Positions 28,933 through 37,672 of a stretch of 64,000 nt of DNA are shown in pieces. The translations under genes were made by a program, and so were the position numbers. The notes below the pieces were generated by a model, which saw nothing but the letters and a program-made list of their open reading frames with translations, was not told where the DNA came from and did no database searches. The stretch lies in assembly GCA_947495295.1 (NCBI GenBank), contig CANLYJ010000001.1, positions 1,488,001 through 1,552,000 on the forward strand, read 5' to 3'. Positions within the stretch are counted from its first letter, which is position 1. The number at the start of each line of letters is the position of its first letter. Source of the stretch: an uncultured Paracoccaceae bacterium. Its GTDB lineage: Bacteria; Pseudomonadota; Alphaproteobacteria; Rhodobacterales; Rhodobacteraceae.

Positions 28933-30054
28933 TTATAATTCAACGCCCGTCAAGCTTTCACGATGAACCGCCAGCCAGTACAGCAAATGCAACAAAGGGC
29001 CGGCTGCGATCTCGCCCGTCTCGGCCAATGTCATCGCCTGTTCCAACGGCAAGGTGTGGATACGCAAATCCTCGCCCTCTTCGGGCAGACCACCCGCATA
29101 TCCGCTGGCTTCAGGCAGGTCGCACAGGCCAACAAACGCATAAAAATAGTCAGTCGAACTGCCCGGCGACGGGTAATAGCGCCCCGCCGGTGCCAGATGC
29201 CGGATGTCCAAACCCGCCTCTTCACGGGCTTCGCGGATTGCGGCAGCTTCCGGCGTCTCGCGGGCATCAACGATGCCTGCAATTGGTTCCAGCATCCACG
29301 GGTTGGGATCGCGGCGCGCGGTCGGACCAACCCGAAATTGCTCAACAAAACCGACGGTCCCGCGCGTCCGATCATAGGGCAGCACCAAGGCCGCATCGAC
29401 GCCGAAAAAAGCCTCTCGCATCAAAACAGGTGATTGATCACCGGCAAAGCGGCGATGGCGCAGCTGCAACCCTTGCAACCGGTAAAACCCACCCTGCGGT
29501 GGTGACACATCCAGTAGCGTCACATCATCCGACACGGCCTCGCGCCGTAATGTGGCCGGGGCCCCCTGCCCCGCGCGGTATTTTGCCCATGCACGCCCCT
29601 CGATCATCGGCCACATCCGGCGCAGCGCGGCGGAATCAGGCAGCGGATCATGCGAAAACAACTCTTCTGCGGTCAAAATGGCCGGGGTCAAATGGGCCTT
29701 TTCCCAATCCTCCAAAGACCAAACACCGTCACCGGCCCGGATACCTGCGGGCGGCATGTAGCACTGACAAGTTACCTCCTGACCATCCTTCAACGCGATA
29801 ACCGGGGTCAATTCATAGCCAAACGCCCCCTCATAGGCATCCAGACGGGCCTTCTGATCAGGCGTCAATCCACGCCATACGGCACCCGTTGCCTGCGCGG
29901 ACTCATCTGCCGTGATGAATGGAACAACATTGTCATGGATCGGGCGCACCGCATAACCCGGTAAAACGGCAGGTGCCATCGACAAAGCACCCGGCCCCGC
30001 CACCGCAGCCATCAGATCAGGCGACAACAACGTGCCATAAACGAATAAATCCAT
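28933..30054 (-). CDS. trgB: TrgB: gamma-glutamylcyclotransferase-like domain fused to NUDIX hydrolase
   Basis: This is a 373-residue fusion. Residues 1-~115 are an AIG2/GGCT-like domain (VYGTLLSPDLMA at 4-15, DAYEGAFGYE near 73). Residues ~190-373 are a NUDIX domain of the ADP-ribose pyrophosphatase type, with the box G-x5-E-x7-REAREEAG in the segment beginning GIVDARETPE. The second part should cleave a nucleoside-diphosphate-linked substrate. The first, as in GGCTs, could act on gamma-glutamyl amines, which would link it to glutathione. It starts 3 bp after trgA. In R. sphaeroides, trgAB gives tellurite resistance. Confidence 0.88.
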   Translation of the reverse strand: MDLFVYGTLLSPDLMAAVAGPGALSMAPAVLPGYAVRPIHDNVVPFITADESAQATGAVWRGLTPDQKARLDAYEGAFGYELTPVIALKDGQEVTCQCYMPPAGIRAGDGVWSLEDWEKAHLTPAILTAEELFSHDPLPDSAALRRMWPMIEGRAWAKYRAGQGAPATLRREAVSDDVTLLDVSPPQGGFYRLQGLQLRHRRFAGDQSPVLMREAFFGVDAALVLPYDRTRGTVGFVEQFRVGPTARRDPNPWMLEPIAGIVDARETPEAAAIREAREEAGLDIRHLAPAGRYYPSPGSSTDYFYAFVGLCDLPEASGYAGGLPEEGEDLRIHTLPLEQAMTLAETGEIAAGPLLHLLYWLAVHRESLTGVEL

Positions 30055-30057
30055 CCG

Positions 30058-30498
30058 CTAAGGATACCGCTTTGCAAAATATTCGGACACGAGTGAGCAG
30101 ATGACGCCACCAACAGCAATCGACAGGATCAGATTGATATCAAAGAAGTCCTGCCCCATCTCAAACATCAGACTAAACACATCAACGATCGCCTCCATCG
30201 GGCCATCATATAAACGGCGCAACGATTTACGGATCATATTGTAACCCGAAAGCAGGAACACGACCCAAAAGGTAAAGACAAACGCGCCTGTCAGACCATT
30301 CCCGATTGCCGCGCTTAGTCCGCGCCCTGCGCGGCTGCCAACGACAACCCAGCCGCAAATCAGCGCGATTCCAACACAAAGCGGGATAAAGAAATCCGGC
30401 GGATTGGCCTCGGGAAAAAACGGCGAAGCAAGCAAACCAATATACCAACCATAGATGAAAAAGGCCAAAGCTGCGGCAAGGCGTCCGGCGGTAGGCAT
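30058..30498 (-). CDS. trgA: TrgA family membrane protein (tellurite resistance)
   Basis: This 146-residue membrane protein has four predicted helices (approx. residues 5-25, 37-55, 66-85, 122-140). The sequence and its position before trgB and cysK match the TrgA family first found in R. sphaeroides as part of a tellurite-resistance locus. The mechanism is not known. It lies 36 bp downstream of cfa. Confidence 0.86.
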   Translation of the reverse strand: MPTAGRLAAALAFFIYGWYIGLLASPFFPEANPPDFFIPLCVGIALICGWVVVGSRAGRGLSAAIGNGLTGAFVFTFWVVFLLSGYNMIRKSLRRLYDGPMEAIVDVFSLMFEMGQDFFDINLILSIAVGGVICSLVSEYFAKRYP

Positions 30499-30534
30499 AT
30501 CACTGCGTCCTCATTTGGCCGCGAACTGCCTTCT

Positions 30535-31743
30535 TTAGGGGGCGCGTGTCACGGTAATCTGCGTTACGTCGCAGTTTCCGCTATGAAATGTGCCCGCGCA
30601 AGAGGTCAGATAAAAGTTCCACATCCGTTTAAAGCGTTCGTCAAAGCCAAGGGCTGCAACCTCATCCCACCGGGCATTGAAAGTTTCGTGCCAACGGCGC
30701 AGTGTCTGGCTATAGCTTTCACCAAATTCAATTGATTTGGCGACGATTAACCCAGCTTTTTCAACCTCTTGGCGCAGTACAACGGGGCTGGGCAGCATAC
30801 CACCGGGAAAGATATATTTCTGGATGAAATCCACCCCCCGCTTATAAATCTGCCACCTGCGATGCTCGACTGTAATAATTTGAAGTGTTGCGTGTTTGCC
30901 CGGTTTCAATCTTTCGCGCACCGTATCGAAATAGACCGGCCAGTATTTTTCGCCCACCGCTTCAAACATTTCGATACTGGCGATCCCGTCATAAATACCG
31001 GTTTCATCGCGGTAATCCTGCATCTTAATCTCGACCATATCGGACAGTCCGGCCTTGGCGATCCGGTTCACGGCATAGTCATGCTGTTCCTGACTGATGG
31101 TCAGGCCGGTCACTTTCAACCCGCGTTCGCGGGCCGCGTATTCGGCAAAACCGCCCCAGCCGCAGCCGATCTCCAGCACATGGTCACCGGGCTGGGCGCC
31201 CATCTGGTCGACCATGCTCTTGTATTTTTCGATCTGGGCTGCTTCCAGGCTTTGCTGTCCGGTGTCGAACTTAGCCGAAGAGTAGGTCATCGTATCATCG
31301 AGCCACAGGCTGTAGAATTCATTCCCCAGATCATAGTGATAGCTGATATTCTTGCGCGCCTGGGTTTTGGAATTGCGCTGCATCCAAAACCGCATCTGTT
31401 CATAAAAACGCACCAGAAACTGGCCGGGAAACCCGTCATACATATCCTCCGCGTCGTCATGGACCAGGTCCATAAAGGCCATCAGGTCAGGCGTACTCCA
31501 CCATCCATCCATATAGGCCTCGCAAAAACCCAGATCGCCCTCGCGGATGGTGCGGGCAAACAGATCATCATTATGCACATGGATTTCGGCAACATATCCG
31601 GGGTCAGGACCCTCGGCACGGAAATGGCGACCATCAGGCAGCACAACATCGATACGCCCGCGTTTCATCACCTGCAACTTGTCAAAAACAGCAGCAAAAT
31701 AGCGGGGCAGATTGCTTTGCCCATCGGTCGTCGTCAGTATCAT
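30535..31743 (-). CDS. cfa: Cyclopropane-fatty-acyl-phospholipid synthase family methyltransferase
   Basis: This 402-residue SAM-dependent enzyme methylenates unsaturated acyl chains in membrane lipids. The SAM motif EIGCGWGGFA is at residues 191-200. Other family segments are SYHYDLGNEFY (135-145), YSSAKF, and near the C-terminus the RRWHETFNARW region. I start at MILTTTDG (31743) with AGGGA upstream. The gene follows the photolyase gene by 126 bp. In R. sphaeroides, cfaA and phrA are neighbours in the RpoE/ChrR singlet-oxygen regulon, so the pairing suggests the same stress role here, though I could not find a clear RpoE promoter. Confidence 0.9.
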   Translation of the reverse strand: MILTTTDGQSNLPRYFAAVFDKLQVMKRGRIDVVLPDGRHFRAEGPDPGYVAEIHVHNDDLFARTIREGDLGFCEAYMDGWWSTPDLMAFMDLVHDDAEDMYDGFPGQFLVRFYEQMRFWMQRNSKTQARKNISYHYDLGNEFYSLWLDDTMTYSSAKFDTGQQSLEAAQIEKYKSMVDQMGAQPGDHVLEIGCGWGGFAEYAARERGLKVTGLTISQEQHDYAVNRIAKAGLSDMVEIKMQDYRDETGIYDGIASIEMFEAVGEKYWPVYFDTVRERLKPGKHATLQIITVEHRRWQIYKRGVDFIQKYIFPGGMLPSPVVLRQEVEKAGLIVAKSIEFGESYSQTLRRWHETFNARWDEVAALGFDERFKRMWNFYLTSCAGTFHSGNCDVTQITVTRAP

Positions 31744-31869
31744 TGTCGTCCCTGTTTCTTCATCACTGCCATGCCGATTACCCCGGCCAGCCTTTTTATC
31801 GAAGTTAACGCGCCGATGCGGGAAGTCACGGAAAACGTTCAAAAAAATTTGTGATGCCGCGTGATCGCC

Positions 31870-33285
31870 CTAAAACCCGCGCGTTTCATATGCCGCCAAG
31901 GCGCGTCTGCGTCCAACATCTGCAGCAACAACCGGATCGGGATAGCGATCCGTCGGTGTCATTCCCCACTGCAAAGGGATCATATCATAATAGGCCAGTG
32001 CTGTAGCAGATGGCTTTTTGTAATGTTCAGCCAGCCATTTTTTGACATAGGTCCGATCCTTGTCGAACTTGTCTAGCTGGGTGACAGGGTTGAATACCCG
32101 GAAATACGGGGTCGCATCCGGTCCCGACCCAGCCGACCATTGCCAGCCCATCGCATTACTGCACGGGTCCCAATCAATCAGACAATCGGCAAACCAATCC
32201 ATCCCAATCCGCCAATGGCTGAGCAAATGCTTGGTCAGGTAGGACGCAACAATCATTCGCCCCCGGTTATGCATCGTTCCGGTTACATACATCTCGCGCA
32301 TCGCGGCATCGACAAACTGAATGCCGGTGCGGCCTTGTTTCCAGGCAGTGACCTCTGGCGTTTCCGCGGTGTTCCAAGGAAACGCGTCCCAGTCTTCCTT
32401 CCAGTTATCATGCACGATCCGAGGCGTATGAAACGCCAAATGATAGGCAAACTCACGCCACACCAGTTCTTTCAGAAACACCTCCGCATCCGCCTTACCA
32501 TCATGCAAGGCGCGCCAGCCCGCATGCCAACATGACCGCGGACTAATCTCGCCATAGGTCAGGTTCTCGGATAGGCGCGATGTGCCATCAACAGCAGGCA
32601 AATCGCGGTTCGTTTGATAATCAGCAACCCCATGGGCAATAAACGCCCCCAATCGGTGCGATGCTGCCACCTCACCCACCGTACAATGATCGCGCAAAAT
32701 ATCCGCACCCCGGCGCATCGGTGCTGCCATCTGCCAATCATCCAATGCGTCGGATCGGGGCCAGCTATCGGGTGCAGGGATCGCGCCCGGCGCAGGCAAG
32801 GCATCCGGCACCTCATTGCCCCGCACCGATTTCCACATCGGCGTAAACACCTTGTAGAACCCGCCGGTCTTTGTCTCCACCGTCCAGGGTTCAAACAACA
32901 CATGCCCGGAAAAGCTCTCTGCGGTGACCCCATCCTCTTTCAGGGCCGCCTTCACAGCCATATCGCGCGCCTTGCTGTCGGGATCATACAGGCGCGACCA
33001 ATAGACGGCCCCTGCCCCTGTTTCAGCGATCAGGTCGCGCAAGACCTCCAGCGCGGGCCCCTTGCGCAGGATCAACCGGCTATCTTTTTCGGCAAGGTCC
33101 TTGGCCACGCGCGCGACGGACAATCCCAACCGCATCTTGGGCGCAGCACCCAAGCTATCCACATGATCATCATGGATGAAAACCGGAATCACGGGACGCC
33201 CCGCACCACAAGCGGCTGTCAGTGCGGCATGATCGCCCAGACGCAGATCGCGCCTGAACCACATCAGGATCGGGGATTTGCTCAT
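31870..33285 (-). CDS. phrB: Deoxyribodipyrimidine photo-lyase
   Basis: This 471-residue class I CPD photolyase uses blue light and FADH- to split pyrimidine dimers. The N-terminal antenna domain begins ILMWFRRDLRLGDHAAL. The FAD domain carries the tryptophan-rich signature (WREFAYHLAFHTP, GRTGIQFVDAAMREMYVTGTMHNRGRM, DWDPCSNAMGWQWSAG). It lies 27 bp downstream of a cysteine desulfurase-like gene and upstream of cfa. Confidence 0.96.
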   Translation of the reverse strand: MSKSPILMWFRRDLRLGDHAALTAACGAGRPVIPVFIHDDHVDSLGAAPKMRLGLSVARVAKDLAEKDSRLILRKGPALEVLRDLIAETGAGAVYWSRLYDPDSKARDMAVKAALKEDGVTAESFSGHVLFEPWTVETKTGGFYKVFTPMWKSVRGNEVPDALPAPGAIPAPDSWPRSDALDDWQMAAPMRRGADILRDHCTVGEVAASHRLGAFIAHGVADYQTNRDLPAVDGTSRLSENLTYGEISPRSCWHAGWRALHDGKADAEVFLKELVWREFAYHLAFHTPRIVHDNWKEDWDAFPWNTAETPEVTAWKQGRTGIQFVDAAMREMYVTGTMHNRGRMIVASYLTKHLLSHWRIGMDWFADCLIDWDPCSNAMGWQWSAGSGPDATPYFRVFNPVTQLDKFDKDRTYVKKWLAEHYKKPSATALAYYDMIPLQWGMTPTDRYPDPVVAADVGRRRALAAYETRGF

Positions 33286-33312
33286 TCTGTCTTCGCGCCT
33301 TGGACAACCAGA

Positions 33313-34530
33313 TTACAGAACCTGATCTAGCGCCCCCATCAGCGCGTCAACCTCCGCCCGGTTGGTGTAATGCACAAAACTGACGCGCAGCACGCCCTTG
33401 GCCAGATCAACACCCACCGCCGATAACGGACGTTGAGCATAGAAATCACCACCACCCGCCATGATACCGTGCGGGGCCAGTTCTGCGGCAACGGCCTCGG
33501 CATCCGTTTCCAAAGCCAATGCCACCGTCGGCGCGCGCTGCGTTGCATCTGCGGGACCAACCAAGCGCACTGAATTCTTGGCCGACACATAATCCAGCAA
33601 TGGTTGCAGCAGCGTCACCTCATGCGCGCGCATCAGGTCATGGGTTTTGCGGGCGGCAGCGGCACCGGTGCCACCACCATGATGGGCTGACATCGCCTCC
33701 AAATAGTCCGCCATCCCGGCACAGGCCGCGACCTGCGCATGATCAGGCCCGGCTGGGGTGAAGCGTTTATAAAGGCTGTCAGCGTTGAAATGATGCGCCT
33801 GATTGGGCAGTTCCATCCCCCACTCTTCGCGGATGACCATGATCCCCTGATGCGGGCCATAGGTCTTGTAAGCGCTGAACAGATAGACATCGGGGCCAAG
33901 TGCACCAACATCGGGAAAACCATGCGGCGCGTAAGAGACGCCATCGACACAGACCCGCGCACCCGCCGATTTGGCCAGCCGGGTGATGGCTGCGACATCA
34001 TTCAGATGACCCACCACATTGGAACAATGCGGAAAACAGACAAGGGCCACATCCTGCTCCAGCAATTTAGCCAGATCCTCATGGCGCAACTCGCCAGTTT
34101 CGGGATCAACCTGCCATTCCAGAACGGACACGCCCTCCTCGGCCAATCGGCGCCATGGGCCGCTATTGGCCTCGTGATCCTGATTCGTGACGACAATGGC
34201 CTGGCCGGGCTTGATCCAGCGACGGACTGCCTGTGCCAGAACATAGACATTCTGGGTGGTGGACGGGCCAAATGACACTTCATCAGCGGCAACACCCATC
34301 ATCACAGCCAGCCTATCGCGGGCCTCATCCATCTCTTCGCCACCAAGACGCGACGCATCATAAGGGGCATAGGGCTGCACCTTGCGTTCGGTATAAAACC
34401 GATGCAGGCGGTCGATCACCTGGCGGCAGGTATAGGACCCACCAGCATTTTCAAAAAACGCCTGTCCTTGCAAGGCAGGCACGTCAAAGGCGGGGAATTG
34501 GGCACGAACCCAGTCAATATCTAATGTCAT
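33313..34530 (-). CDS. Cysteine desulfurase-like PLP protein (CsdA/SufS-type fold)
   Basis: This 405-residue fold-type I PLP protein belongs to the cysteine desulfurase-like subgroup (starts QFPAFDVPALQGQAFFENAGGS). The PLP lysine lies in YLFSAYKTYGPHQG, and VNQDHEANSGPWRRL and the ASP-type DGVSYAPHG cofactor segment are present. The subgroup's true activity is often unproven; it may act on selenocysteine, cysteine or a related amino acid. I start at 34530, but no clear Shine-Dalgarno is visible and a terminator lies just upstream, so the transcript may be nearly leaderless. It heads the run phrB-cfa-trgA-trgB-cysK. Confidence 0.82.
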   Translation of the reverse strand: MTLDIDWVRAQFPAFDVPALQGQAFFENAGGSYTCRQVIDRLHRFYTERKVQPYAPYDASRLGGEEMDEARDRLAVMMGVAADEVSFGPSTTQNVYVLAQAVRRWIKPGQAIVVTNQDHEANSGPWRRLAEEGVSVLEWQVDPETGELRHEDLAKLLEQDVALVCFPHCSNVVGHLNDVAAITRLAKSAGARVCVDGVSYAPHGFPDVGALGPDVYLFSAYKTYGPHQGIMVIREEWGMELPNQAHHFNADSLYKRFTPAGPDHAQVAACAGMADYLEAMSAHHGGGTGAAAARKTHDLMRAHEVTLLQPLLDYVSAKNSVRLVGPADATQRAPTVALALETDAEAVAAELAPHGIMAGGGDFYAQRPLSAVGVDLAKGVLRVSFVHYTNRAEVDALMGALDQVL

Positions 34531-34546
34531 GCGCCCATGGATACGA

Positions 34547-34580
34547 AAAAGGCCCCGATGCGCAAGCACCGGGGCCTTTC
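34547..34580 (-). terminator. Rho-independent terminator after the BCCT gene
   Basis: AAAGGCCCCG (34548-34557) and CGGGGCCTTT (34570-34579) form a perfect ten-base stem. On the - strand TTTTTC follows; the + strand also has a T-rich tail, so it may work both ways. It lies about 20 bp past the BCCT stop and only 17 bp before the next gene's start codon. Confidence 0.85.
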
Positions 34581-34597
34581 TTTTTTCTATCGCAGGT

Positions 34598-36475
34598 TTA
34601 TTCCGCTGGTGTCGCCATTGGATCAACCGTGACCGATGTCACACCGGCCGCAGCGCGGCGACCATCATTCCAGATCGCCTTGATCAGCGCGATACACATC
34701 AGCGCCATCACGATCGAGAATGGCAAAGCCCCGATCACCATCGCGGTCTGGATCGCACCAGTCCCACCTGACAGCAGCAAGCCGCCAACCACCAGCGCCA
34801 GGGCAGCACCCCAGAACATGATATGCGGACGGGCTTTTGGCCCTTCGTCGCCTGCCGCGTTGATCGTGTTTACGATCAGAACCGCAGAGTCAGCCGAGGT
34901 GACAAGGAACGTCATCAGCAAGACCACAATCATCACCGCCATACCCCATGATAGCCATTCGCTGATTGGCGATAGCATATGCTGGGTCATCGCAAAGATC
35001 TTGTCGCCGTTGCCAGCGCCGAGGATGACGCCATTGGCGTCACCGTTCAGTTCCAGATCAACAGCAGTCCCGCCGGCCCATGCGAACCAGACAAAGCACA
35101 TCAGCGACGGCACGATCATCGCGCCCAGCACAAATTCGCGGATCGAACGCCCGCGCGAGATACGCGCAAGGAACAGACCCACAAATGGCGCAAACGCAAT
35201 CCACCATGCCCAGTAGAACACTGGCCACCAGCCCTGCCATGTGGTCAGGCGGTTTTCCAATGTCGCATCAAAGGCCACAGCCAGATCAGCAGCCGGAACA
35301 GCGATAGACGCTTCCGACATCGCGGCGCCGACGCCTTCCAAGGTTGCACCCGGACTGGACAATGCGCTCAGCAATGTCTCCGCGTCTTCACCGGACAAAG
35401 CCTGAATTGATGCGGGCGCGCTGGCCACAAACCCATCAAGCCCGGCCCCGGCATAAACCTGGAACGACAAACCCGGCAAAGCGACCAGATAGTCCCAGAT
35501 GCCGATAAAGAAGGCTGATGCGCCAAACCATGTGGCCCCGAAGATGATGAAGAAACCAAGCAGGACAATCGACAACACCATATTGATGTTCGACAACCAT
35601 TTGATGCCTTTGCCAACACCGGACAAAGCCGACAATGTCGATGCGCCCATGATGAACAGCAAGGCAACAACAATGCCCATCGTGTTCACGGTTCCGGCAA
35701 TGCTGTCACCGGCGGCATTCACCGCATCAGCGCCATAAACCAATCCACCAATCCCGATCCGGGTCAGGCCCGCAACGAACTGATCGACACCAAAGCCAAG
35801 CGTTTGTGCCACCCCCAGAATGGTCGCAACCACCGCCACGATATCGATCACATGGCCCAAAGGACCCGAGAGCGACTTGCCGAAAAGCGGTGTCAGTGAT
35901 GACCGAATGGTCAGCGGCAGCCCACGACGATAGCTAAAGAATGCAAGCGACAGACCGGCAATGGCATAGCAGGCCCAGGCGCCCAGGCCCCAATGCATGT
36001 AAGACCAGACATAGGCCGTGCGTACATTGTCCTCAGCTAGCCCCGTTGTCAGCCCTGCGATGGTTGACGGGTTCTGGCCAAAATGCGCGACAGGTTCTGC
36101 CACCGCCCAGGTCAGCATGCCCACACCAATACCGGCGCCGAACATCATGGAAAACCACGAAAAATTGGAAAATTCGGGCTTTTCGCCATCGGCCCCCAGA
36201 TTCAGTTTTCCGCCCGCAGGCCAAAGCGCAAGCCCAAGGCAAACGATCACAAACGCCGCCACAACCCAGATATACCAGGCCGCAAATTGCGCGAGGATGG
36301 CAGAGTTCCAGTTGCCCAGAATACGCCCGGCTTGCAGTGGCCAAAAAATACACCACACAACAAGCATACTGATGATGATCTTACTGATCACCGTCACATT
36401 CACACTGAACCCACGATAAAAACCGCTGTCAGCGGTCTTAATCGGAAGTTCCGATAAAGGAGGTTTTGGTGCCAT
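34598..36475 (-). CDS. BCCT family transporter (betaine/choline/DMSP type)
   Basis: This 625-residue inner-membrane protein has twelve membrane segments. The BCCT glycine motif GAGIGVGMLTWAVAEP is in helix 3 (near residue 112), and the substrate-pocket region around WWIAFAPFVGLFLARISRGR with WFAWAGG in later helices is preserved. An inserted loop at about 265-330 (GLDGFVASAPASIQAL onward) is longer than in BetP-type proteins. Substrates of the family are quaternary or sulfonium compounds. The dmdA-acuI operon next door makes DMSP likely, glycine betaine possible. I start at 36475 behind AGGGAAA. Its promoter region carries TTTGCGACA repeats. Confidence 0.9.
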   Translation of the reverse strand: MAPKPPLSELPIKTADSGFYRGFSVNVTVISKIIISMLVVWCIFWPLQAGRILGNWNSAILAQFAAWYIWVVAAFVIVCLGLALWPAGGKLNLGADGEKPEFSNFSWFSMMFGAGIGVGMLTWAVAEPVAHFGQNPSTIAGLTTGLAEDNVRTAYVWSYMHWGLGAWACYAIAGLSLAFFSYRRGLPLTIRSSLTPLFGKSLSGPLGHVIDIVAVVATILGVAQTLGFGVDQFVAGLTRIGIGGLVYGADAVNAAGDSIAGTVNTMGIVVALLFIMGASTLSALSGVGKGIKWLSNINMVLSIVLLGFFIIFGATWFGASAFFIGIWDYLVALPGLSFQVYAGAGLDGFVASAPASIQALSGEDAETLLSALSSPGATLEGVGAAMSEASIAVPAADLAVAFDATLENRLTTWQGWWPVFYWAWWIAFAPFVGLFLARISRGRSIREFVLGAMIVPSLMCFVWFAWAGGTAVDLELNGDANGVILGAGNGDKIFAMTQHMLSPISEWLSWGMAVMIVVLLMTFLVTSADSAVLIVNTINAAGDEGPKARPHIMFWGAALALVVGGLLLSGGTGAIQTAMVIGALPFSIVMALMCIALIKAIWNDGRRAAAGVTSVTVDPMATPAE

Positions 36476-36528
36476 GATTGTTTCCCTGTTCACTATTATT
36501 ATGTCGTTAACGCTACATGAGTTTACGC

Positions 36529-36668
36529 TGTCGCAAAACTGTTAAACGGCGACAATGGTCCGTTTGCGACATCTTCTGTCATTCCGCAGCGCAGAAAAAC
36601 CCTTATTTCCATATGAAAATGCCGCCGCGATTCCGCGCGGCGGCATTTTCCACTGTCTATTTGCGACA
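36529..36668. promoter_or_regulatory. Three copies of TTTGCGACA (one inverted) upstream of BCCT gene
   Basis: TGTCGCAAA at 36529-36537 and TTTGCGACA at 36563-36571 make a perfect 9+9 inverted pair, 25 bases apart. A third copy, TTTGCGACA, is at 36660-36668 just past acuI. Identical nonamers three times in 140 bp suggest a binding site for a regulator of the BCCT gene. I cannot name the regulator. Confidence 0.4.
36614..36651 (-). terminator. Rho-independent terminator of the dmd-acuI operon
   Basis: AAAATGCCGCCGCG (36616-36629) and CGCGGCGGCATTTT (36636-36649) form a perfect 14-base stem with a six-base loop, followed on the - strand by TTTTC. It lies about 24 bp downstream of acuI and isolates it from the BCCT gene. 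Confidence 0.87.
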
Positions 36669-36674
36669 TAGGCC

Positions 36675-37658
36675 TTAGCCGTTCACATCGACCACGACAC
36701 GGCCCTTGACCTGACCCTTCAGGATACCCCGGCCAAGTTCCGGCAGATCGGCCAGAACAGCCGGTTGGATCATCGCCTCCAGCTTGTCCATTGGCAAATC
36801 CTTGGCCACACGTTTCCATGCTTCAACCCGATTGTCATAGGGTTGCATCACGCTGTCGATGCCCAGCAGGTTGACCCCACGCAGCAGGAACGGAATGACC
36901 GTGGCAGGCAGGCCCGCACCGCCCGCCAGCCCTACAGCGGCGACAGAGGCACCATATTTCATCTGGCCCAGCACGCGGGCCAGCATCGCGCCACCCACGG
37001 CATCCACACAACCAGCCCATGTCTCGCCCTCCAGCGGACGTTTGGTGGTTTCGTTCAGCTCTTCACGGGCAACGATCTGCTTGGCACCCAGTGATGTCAG
37101 ATAATCTGCGGTCTCCGGGCGGCCTGTCACACCGGCCACATCATAACCCAGATTGGCCAGAATAGCCGTGGCAACGGAACCGACACCGCCAGCAGCCCCC
37201 GTCACCAGCACCGGACCATCCTTGATGCCTTGGCGTTCCAGCGCCATGACAGCCAGCATCGCGGTAAAGCCAGCCGTACCTACCGCCATGGCCTGACGGG
37301 TATCAATGCCATCGGGCAATGGGACCAGCCAATCGGCCTTCACACGGGCTTTCTGCGAATAGCCACCCCAATGGGCCTCGCCAACACGCCAGCCGGTCAA
37401 CACAACCTTGTCACCGGGCTTGTAACGGTCATCATCGGACGCCTCGACCGTGCCTGCAAAATCTATGCCCGGCACATGCGGATAGTTGCGGACCAGCCCG
37501 CCACCGGGACCAACGCATAGCCCATCCTTGTAATTCACCGTTGAATATTCGACGGCAACGGTCACTTCACCGGCAGGCAAATCATCCAGCGACAGTTCCT
37601 TGACTGCGGCATGTGTTTTGCCCTCTTCATCCTTCTCGACCACCAATGCATTGAACAT
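36675..37658 (-). CDS. acuI: Acryloyl-CoA reductase AcuI
   Basis: This 327-residue medium-chain reductase of the YhdH/AcuI group reduces toxic acryloyl-CoA to propionyl-CoA with NADPH. Visible features are STVNYKDGL near residue 45, VPGIDFAGTV, the cofactor motif GAAGGVGSVA (about residue 157) and the absence of zinc-binding cysteines. I start at MFNALVVEK (37658). It lies 14 bp downstream of dmdA, the same adjacency known in Ruegeria pomeroyi, where acuI protects against acrylate formed from DMSP. Confidence 0.94.
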   Translation of the reverse strand: MFNALVVEKDEEGKTHAAVKELSLDDLPAGEVTVAVEYSTVNYKDGLCVGPGGGLVRNYPHVPGIDFAGTVEASDDDRYKPGDKVVLTGWRVGEAHWGGYSQKARVKADWLVPLPDGIDTRQAMAVGTAGFTAMLAVMALERQGIKDGPVLVTGAAGGVGSVATAILANLGYDVAGVTGRPETADYLTSLGAKQIVAREELNETTKRPLEGETWAGCVDAVGGAMLARVLGQMKYGASVAAVGLAGGAGLPATVIPFLLRGVNLLGIDSVMQPYDNRVEAWKRVAKDLPMDKLEAMIQPAVLADLPELGRGILKGQVKGRVVVDVNG

Positions 37659-37672
37659 CGCCGTCTCCTTTT

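Noticed and set aside
31603..31615. GGGTCAGGACCC in cfa as another copy of the MITE tip
   Set aside because: It lies inside a conserved coding segment (EGPDPGY) and lacks the flanking ATTAATTCC; chance match.
30769..31854. Open + strand frame of 361 codons opposite cfa
   Set aside because: Cfa on the - strand has clear SAM and family motifs; the opposite frame shows no domain and runs past the cfa start into the spacer.
31744..31869. RpoE (singlet-oxygen) promoter before cfa
   Set aside because: I found no TGATCC-type -35 with correctly spaced TAAG-type -10; the role is argued from gene order only.
34548..34579. Hairpin as attenuator of the cysteine desulfurase-like gene
   Set aside because: Position and T-run fit a normal terminator for the BCCT gene; no leader peptide is seen.
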